DNA of 64,000 nt from an uncultured Lachnospiraceae bacterium (GTDB lineage: Bacteria; Bacillota; Clostridia; Lachnospirales; Lachnospiraceae). The notes under the pieces were generated by a model. That model saw nothing but the letters and a program-made list of their open reading frames with translations, did not search any database and was not told the DNA's origin. The DNA lies in assembly GCA_910584725.1 (NCBI GenBank), contig CAJUBE010000014.1, positions 1 to 64,000 of the forward strand, written 5' to 3'. The position numbers and the translations under genes were made by a program. Shown piece by piece: positions 60,009-64,000 of this stretch (within the stretch, counting starts at the first letter, position 1; the number at the start of each line of letters is the position of its first letter).

Positions 60009-60926
60009 TCATTGTGCGAGTACTTTCCCAATATCTGCATTGATACAGATGGAGCGGTCTCTGATTTCCTCTGGTGCGCAGGCTTCCCCTAAATTGATAC
60101 AGACATACACCGCCCGCGGATTCTCCGCCGTCATCCGCCAGAACGGATACTTGATGATCCCCGGGGTATTGTATCCCACGCCCAGCTCTAAAAATACGGT
60201 TCTTTTATCCATGCACTTCTCCAGAAACGCCTCGTACCGCTTCGCCGCCAGATACCACCCCTCATCCTGCACAAAGGTATCGTCCGCCCGCAGATTCATG
60301 CTCATGGGCTTCCCGCACGCCGGACAATACGGAACCAGTTCGTCCGGCACTTCCATCGAAAGCGCAATGCCCTCCGGCACGTACAGGCCGCCGTCCGACG
60401 CAGCGCGAAGGCCCTGCGCCTCCACCATGGCGCGCACCTTCTCTCTGTTATCGTAAGTTTTGTCATGACAGGGCCCGCTGCACTGGAACAGCCCATAGTC
60501 TCCCTGCATGTAGTACAACCGCGCCTTGTCGAATCCCGCTTTCTGAAAGCAATGATCCACATTCGTTGTCAGCACAAAATAGTCTTTATCCTTTATAAGC
60601 TCATACAGCTTTTGATACACCGGCTTCGGCGGACCCATATATCGGTTTACATAAATATACCTCGACCAGTAGGCCCAATGCTCGTTCAACGTTTCAAACG
60701 GATAAAATCCGCCGGAATACATGTCCCGAAACCCGTATTTGTCAATAAAGTCCTGAAAATATTTGTAGAAACGCTCTCCCGTATAGGTCAATCCCGCCGC
60801 GGTGGAAAATCCCGCGCCCGCACCGATCACCACCGCCTCCGCCTGTTCCAGTGCCCGCCATAACCGCTCTGTCTTTCTGCCGTTTTCAAATTTCTCCCGC
60901 CTGTTGCCGCCAATTTTGCCTGTCAT
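60009..60926 (-). CDS. Class M sirtuin (SirTM), protein ADP-ribosyltransferase
   Basis: 305 residues from the ATG at 60926 (GAAAGGGGAG upstream); an ATG 13 codons earlier has no ribosome binding site. Sir2 fold: AEAVVIGAGAGFSTAAGLTY, FVLTTNVDHCFQKAGF, and LYYMQGDYGLFQCSGPCHD where the usual catalytic His is Gln, the mark of SirTMs, which ADP-ribosylate rather than deacetylate. Zinc Cys in CSGPC and CPACGKPM. In Staphylococcus and Streptococcus, SirTM modifies a lipoylated GcvH-like protein and is coded with macrodomain, GcvH-L and LplA2. Here only the macrodomain gene is near. Confidence 0.88.
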   Translation of the reverse strand: MTGKIGGNRREKFENGRKTERLWRALEQAEAVVIGAGAGFSTAAGLTYTGERFYKYFQDFIDKYGFRDMYSGGFYPFETLNEHWAYWSRYIYVNRYMGPPKPVYQKLYELIKDKDYFVLTTNVDHCFQKAGFDKARLYYMQGDYGLFQCSGPCHDKTYDNREKVRAMVEAQGLRAASDGGLYVPEGIALSMEVPDELVPYCPACGKPMSMNLRADDTFVQDEGWYLAAKRYEAFLEKCMDKRTVFLELGVGYNTPGIIKYPFWRMTAENPRAVYVCINLGEACAPEEIRDRSICINADIGKVLAQ

Positions 60927-60984
60927 GCCTTTCTCCCCTTTCCGCCGTCGGTTTTTCCTGCCCATACATTATATACCGTCCCGG

Positions 60985-61065
60985 CTATTCTCTCATTTCA
61001 ACCGCTTTTATAGGGCAATGATCCGTACAGTTCCCACAGTGCAGACAATGCTCCTGCTCTATCAC
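60985..61065 (-). CDS. Mini-ferredoxin, 26 residues, one 4Fe-4S motif
   Basis: GTG start at 61065, 8 nt after AAGGAGG, which itself forms the last two Arg codons and stop of the nitroreductase gene. The peptide has 26 residues and contains HCLHCGNCTDHCP, a complete CxxCxxCxxxCP for one 4Fe-4S cluster, ending PIKAVEMRE. It resembles half of a bacterial ferredoxin or the Fd domain fused to some nitroreductases. Probably a real microprotein giving electrons to, or binding, the nitroreductase. Alternatively a leftover of a split fusion. Confidence 0.6.
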   Translation of the reverse strand: MIEQEHCLHCGNCTDHCPIKAVEMRE

Positions 61066-61070
61066 AAACG

Positions 61071-61667
61071 TCACCTCCTTATGATTCTCCCTTCCCGTCT
61101 CTCCTTTGCCTTCGGCGCCTGCGCGTCTTTCGGATAGCCCAGCAGCACATGCACAGCCGCGTAATAGTCTGTCCTGATCTTCCATTCCCGCAATACTTCC
61201 TGCCCGAACGGATCCCGGAAAGAGTCCCACGCCGAACCGAGATAACACCCGCCAAGCCCGAGGGCATGAGCGGCAAGCAGCATATTTTCCGCCGCCGCGC
61301 TGGCGTCGTATGGTCCGTAGAGAAAGTCCTTCGGGACAAATAACGTAATCACCGTCGGCGCGTCATAAAAGGCATTCATAATACCCGGATCGTCGGCAAT
61401 GCTCGGCTGTTCCTTTGAGATATATACGGTATCCGTTGACGCTCTGAAATGGGAGTTGTTTCTCTTGATCCTTCCCAGCTTTTCATTGACCGCTTTATCC
61501 TGGGACACTACAAACAGCACACCCTGTCTGCCTCCGGCGCTCGGCGCATAAAGCCCTGCCTCCAGTATAGTCTGCAGTTCCTCCTCCCCGATCTGTCTGT
61601 CAAGAAAGCGGCGGATGGTTCTCCTTGTCAATATGTTATCTATGACGGCTTCTTTTACATCTGTCAT
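61071..61667 (-). CDS. Nitroreductase family protein
   Basis: 198 residues. FMN-binding nitroreductase: RRTIRRFLDRQIGEEELQTI, AGLYAPSAGGRQGVLFVV, SAAAENMLLAAHALGLGGCY and LGYPKDAQAPKAK. Flavin reductase for nitro or quinone compounds. RBS AAGGAGGAAACC. The C-terminal codons carry the ribosome binding site of the mini-ferredoxin gene, so both are translated together. The next genes on the strand are SirTM and the macrodomain, with short gaps; one operon of redox and ADP-ribose functions is possible. Confidence 0.9.
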   Translation of the reverse strand: MTDVKEAVIDNILTRRTIRRFLDRQIGEEELQTILEAGLYAPSAGGRQGVLFVVSQDKAVNEKLGRIKRNNSHFRASTDTVYISKEQPSIADDPGIMNAFYDAPTVITLFVPKDFLYGPYDASAAAENMLLAAHALGLGGCYLGSAWDSFRDPFGQEVLREWKIRTDYYAAVHVLLGYPKDAQAPKAKERREGRIIRR

Positions 61668-61830
61668 TCTGGTTTCCTCCTTCTTAAGAAGAGCAGGCTT
61701 CCTGTCTCTCCTCTACTTTCCCGCCATGCCCAAGCTCGATTCCGCTTTGCTCCATCTCGCTTGACGGCTGTCGCCGTATAGTCCAGCAATCGCGAACAGG
61801 TTCGTGAGCAAGCTCCCGCCCTGTTCACAC

Positions 61831-62877
61831 TTACTGTCCTGCATGGCTCGTAGCTTTCCAACACTGTGGATCCGCATCGTAGAAATCCCCACTTGCCCCG
61901 CCTGCCACGGCGGGACAGCCCCTGCACCATGCCTTCAGTTCGCATTTTGCGCATTTCTTAAATTTATCGTAGTCGCGGTACCGCTCCATCTGGCACACCC
62001 ACACGTCCGCCAGTCTGTCCTCAAAGATATTTGCCACCTTGCTGTTTAGTACCCGCCTGCAGGCGTAAATATCACCGTTTGGCAGAATCGTGATATGGCA
62101 GTTTCCGCAGTTGCATCCGCCGTAGATGACGCCCTCCTTCGCATCTGCCGGTATCTTAAACTCGCCGGTCTCATACTCGTACAGCGTCCACAGATGATCC
62201 TTTTTGTTAAAGTAAGTCTCGCATCCTGCCGCCTCGTACGCCTTAAACTTCTTGTCGCAGACCGCAAGCAGCCCGCGGTATTCCATCGGCGTCATCCCCG
62301 TATCCTTCTCCTCACTGGTCGGACAGTATCTGGCGAAAGCGAACACATCCGCCTTGTGCTCCACGACCGTGTCGATGATAGCCGGAATTTCCTTGATGTT
62401 TGTCCCCGACACCGTGGTCATAATGACTGCCCGGATGCCCGCCCGTTTCAGACAGCCGATCTTTTCCAGCGTCAAATCGAAGGAGCCGGGCTTTCTGAAC
62501 CAATCGTGGGTCTCTCTCATCCCGTCCAGCGAAAGCTGGTATTTCTGACAGCCGCACGCCTTCATTCTCCTGCATACTTCATCGTTCAAATGAAACGGAT
62601 TGCCGAGGATCGTAAAGGGAATCTCCTTGCTTTTCAAAAGCTCCAGCAGACTCCAGAAATCCGGGTGCAAAATGGGATCGCCGCCCGTGATATAAAAATA
62701 GGGCAGTCTGTGATACACTTCACAGAAATCCTCACATGCCGCCACGACCTCCTGCATCTGCTCCCATGTCATAGAGTCCAGACTTTTGCAGTTGTTTTCA
62801 GAAAAAATATAACAGTGTTTGCACCTCTGGTCACAGTCGTCCGTGATATGCCACTGAAAAGCAAAATATTCACTCAT
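61831..62877 (-). CDS. Radical SAM/SPASM enzyme, ACGX peptide system
   Basis: 348 residues from the ATG at 62877 (start FAFQWHITDDCDQRCKHCYIF, with the CxxxCxxC cluster). TIM-barrel motifs YFYITGGDPILHP and CQKYQLSLDGMRETHD follow. The SPASM region holds NCGNCHITILPNGDIYACRR, then KKCAKCELKAWCRGCPAV and DPQC for auxiliary clusters. Its family is the maturase of ACGX-repeat peptides, whose precursor is coded 118 nt upstream. It probably modifies the Cys or Ala residues of the repeats. The frame is open to 63129, but that part is antisense-free repeat reading in the wrong frame of the precursor gene. RBS GAGG, weak. Confidence 0.85.
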   Translation of the reverse strand: MSEYFAFQWHITDDCDQRCKHCYIFSENNCKSLDSMTWEQMQEVVAACEDFCEVYHRLPYFYITGGDPILHPDFWSLLELLKSKEIPFTILGNPFHLNDEVCRRMKACGCQKYQLSLDGMRETHDWFRKPGSFDLTLEKIGCLKRAGIRAVIMTTVSGTNIKEIPAIIDTVVEHKADVFAFARYCPTSEEKDTGMTPMEYRGLLAVCDKKFKAYEAAGCETYFNKKDHLWTLYEYETGEFKIPADAKEGVIYGGCNCGNCHITILPNGDIYACRRVLNSKVANIFEDRLADVWVCQMERYRDYDKFKKCAKCELKAWCRGCPAVAGGASGDFYDADPQCWKATSHAGQ

Positions 62878-62995
62878 ATTCTCGTCCTCGCTTATCGAAT
62901 TTATGTAAACCGCCATTTGCGTTATCTGCTGTAAACCGTCCGGCAGCCCGTTATCACACAGACCGCCGAACAATCCATGTACCCCGAAACCCAGC

Positions 62996-63184
62996 CTATT
63001 TGTCTCCTGCCCCGCACGCCGAACCACATGCCGCCGGTTTCTCTGCCGGTTTGTCCCCCGCCCCGCACGCCGAGCCGCATGCCGCCGGTTTCTCTGCCGG
63101 TTTATCTCCCGCCCCGCACGCCGTTCCACATGCCGCAGCAGGCGCCGCCTCGTTGTTCCATCCCGATAAATTGGAAAGTGCCAT
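62996..63184 (-). CDS. ACGX-repeat RiPP precursor peptide
   Basis: 62 residues: leader-like start MALSNLSGWNNEAAPAAA, then three blocks, ACGTACG, ACGSACG and ACGSACG, linked by AGDKPAEKPA. The two full units are exact 17-residue repeats (51 bp in DNA). In total six ACG triplets with six Cys. Matches the proposed substrate class of radical SAM/SPASM ACGX enzymes, one of which follows. A strong AGAAGGAGG site precedes the ATG. No protease or exporter gene is in view. The mature product and its chemistry are unknown. Confidence 0.85.
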   Translation of the reverse strand: MALSNLSGWNNEAAPAAACGTACGAGDKPAEKPAACGSACGAGDKPAEKPAACGSACGAGDK

Positions 63185-63240
63185 GTCTTTTTACCTCCTT
63201 CTGTGTCTGTGTTTTTTGTTTCTGTCCTTTGGACAGTTTC

Positions 63241-63307
63241 ATTCTAGCAAGGCGAAACACAGGAAAAAAGTACGCACTTTTTTATTAGATAGTTACCTTT
63301 TCGTAAC
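63241..63307 (-). promoter_or_regulatory. ACGX promoter region with two palindromes
   Basis: Minus-strand TGCTAGAAT at 63241-63249 is an extended -10 box with a weak T-rich -35. Upstream lie AAAAAAGT/ACTTTTTT (63264-63283) and GTTAC, 6 bp, GTAAC (63292-63307), the latter like HxlR-family operators. The HxlR gene is divergent, so it may control the peptide. Confidence 0.4.
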
Positions 63308-63395
63308 CCGGTATCGCGGTATCTCTGGTCATTGCCGTTTTTCTTCCAAAATAAAAAGTGCAAAGCTTGCTCCACAATCAAGAATCATCTTGATC

Positions 63396-63424
63396 TTGTC
63401 ATTTTCTGAATATTACACTATAAT
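63396..63424 (+). promoter_or_regulatory. HxlR gene promoter
   Basis: TTGTCA, 17 bp, TATAAT, about 80 nt before the ATG at 63504. Confidence 0.7.
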
Positions 63425-63503
63425 TAGAATGTAAGTATCTTTTAGAAACTAATGTTATTCCGGCACTGTCCGGACCGAAACATCACAAAAACGGAGAATC
63501 CTT

Positions 63504-63827
63504 ATGAAAACAAAAGACGAACTGCCCGACTGCCCCGTCGCAACCACCGTATCGCTGATCGGCAGCAAATGGAAATTACTGATTATCCGAAACCTTCTGA
63601 CCCGCCCCTGGCGGTTTAACGAACTGAAAAAAGATCTGGACGGAATCAGTCAGAAGGTGCTGACCGATTCCCTCCGTTCCATGGAAGAGGACGGCATCGT
63701 TACCCGGACAGTCTATGCCGAGGTGCCACCCCGCGTGGAATATGCGCTCAGTGAGCTTGGCGAATCCCTGCGCCCGGTTCTGGATGCCATGAGGGAGTGG
63801 GGAAACGCCTATAAAGGGGCTGTGTAA
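63504..63827 (+). CDS. HxlR-family transcriptional regulator
   Basis: 107 residues. Typical HxlR winged helix: CPVATTVSLIGSKWKLLIIR, NLLTRPWRFNELKKDLDGIS, QKVLTDSLRSMEEDGIVTR, VPPRVEYALSELGESLRPVL. Cys in DCPV near the N-terminus is the conserved redox-type Cys of the family, which in YodB-like members senses electrophiles. Divergent from the ACGX operon. The stop codon lies in the loop of the terminator. Confidence 0.93.
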   Translation: MKTKDELPDCPVATTVSLIGSKWKLLIIRNLLTRPWRFNELKKDLDGISQKVLTDSLRSMEEDGIVTRTVYAEVPPRVEYALSELGESLRPVLDAMREWGNAYKGAV

Positions 63828-63838
63828 GCCCCTTTATA
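63810..63838. terminator. Bidirectional terminator between HxlR and arabinofuranosidase
   Basis: A perfect 12-bp stem TATAAAGGGGCT / AGCCCCTTTATA with loop GTGTA; it includes the HxlR stop codon. Confidence 0.75.
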
Positions 63839-63862
63839 CCCTGACCGTCATGGCAAAACGCC

Positions 63863-64000
63863 TCAATCCGCAAGCGCCACAAGCCTTATCACCGTCAGCG
63901 AATTGGCGGGCGCTGTGTACTCGAAGCTCTCCGATACCGTAAGCTTGCTCTCCTGCGGCGTCACCGCCATATCTTTAAAGCTGTTCGCCGCTTTCGGATC
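63863..64000 (-). CDS. Alpha-L-arabinofuranosidase (GH51-like), C-terminus, partial
   Basis: The last 45 codons, stop TGA at 63863-63865; the rest lies beyond the window. The end reads FEYTAPANSLTVIRLVALAD, similar to the closing beta strands of GH51 arabinofuranosidases (EAPAxSxTVLRL pattern), after NSFKDMAVTPQESKL. It would release arabinose from plant polymers and fits a gut degrader together with beta-mannosidase. Only the end is visible. Confidence 0.6.
   Translation of the reverse strand, partial: DPKAANSFKDMAVTPQESKLTVSESFEYTAPANSLTVIRLVALAD

Noticed and set aside
62996..63129. N-terminal extension of the radical SAM protein
   Set aside because: The frame is open to 63129, but that part reads the precursor gene out of frame and gives Arg-rich low-complexity sequence. 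The enzyme starts at 62877.

Overview
The window looks like a chromosomal piece of a motile, anaerobic, gut-type Clostridia member, most likely Lachnospiraceae. This is inferred from gene content: an infC-rpmI-rplT operon with an AUU-start infC, a T-box on thrS, DUF5716/DUF5717-type genes, FprA, DUF1540, an ACGX-type radical SAM peptide system and strong AGGAGG ribosome binding sites. Most genes lie on the minus strand. No rRNA, CRISPR array or intact prophage is visible.

Layout. 1-0.4 kb: the frameshifted end of a GHKL histidine kinase. 0.4-4.4 kb: a small decayed integrative element in the 3' half of tRNA-Pro(AGG). It is bounded by 46-bp direct repeats and carries 20-bp arm-type repeats, a truncated tyrosine integrase, an MNT/HEPN pair, degenerate ~85-bp repeats and a small serine recombinase. 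4.5-9.2 kb: a degenerate-GGDEF/EAL protein, pepD between inverted repeat copies, and rplT-rpmI-infC with a long attenuator-bearing leader. 9.4-12.3 kb: two tandem secreted paralogues with matching promoters and a covarying leader hairpin, a lipoprotein and a DUF1540 protein. 12.4-17.3 kb: a membrane glycosyltransferase, thrS with T-box, and a SEC-C protein. 17.7-25.3 kb: two AAA/DUF4143 ATPases, beta-mannosidase and a membrane diguanylate cyclase. 25.4-30.8 kb: a palindromic element, a MarR-like regulator with a damaged start, and a four-gene ABC exporter cluster behind an attenuator-like hairpin. 30.9-47.2 kb: mostly housekeeping genes (TcdA-like, MATE, FprA, HAD, SDR, purA, rarA, bactofilin plus LytM-like partner, metal P-type ATPase, DUF3825, CDF, purB). 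47.4-55.8 kb: a four-gene envelope-like cluster (membrane coiled coil, helical protein, Hsp70/actin-like ATPase, 1183-aa DUF5717-like protein), divergent from a SpoIID-like/peptidoglycan-binding protein. 56-59 kb: a flagellin whose variable region is replaced by a beta-propeller-like domain, coupled through a 17-codon ORF to an HD hydrolase. 59-63.9 kb: a zinc macrodomain, a class M sirtuin, a nitroreductase with a 26-residue 4Fe-4S ORF, an ACGX precursor with its radical SAM/SPASM enzyme, an HxlR regulator, and the end of a GH51-like arabinofuranosidase.

Strongest leads. (1) The flagellin with a beta-propeller-like insert. (2) The ACGX radical SAM peptide locus. (3) The uncharacterised Hsp70-like/DUF5717 cluster, whose largest gene appears to be transcribed leaderless. 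(4) The 10-mer GTTTACATAA, found 14 times by eye where about 0.1 is expected, with some copies exactly 60 bp apart. (5) Several families of small palindromic repeats. Two genes (histidine kinase, MarR) show single-base frame problems next to G-rich sequence that could be real decay or assembly errors. All family assignments come from reading motifs; no database search was run.
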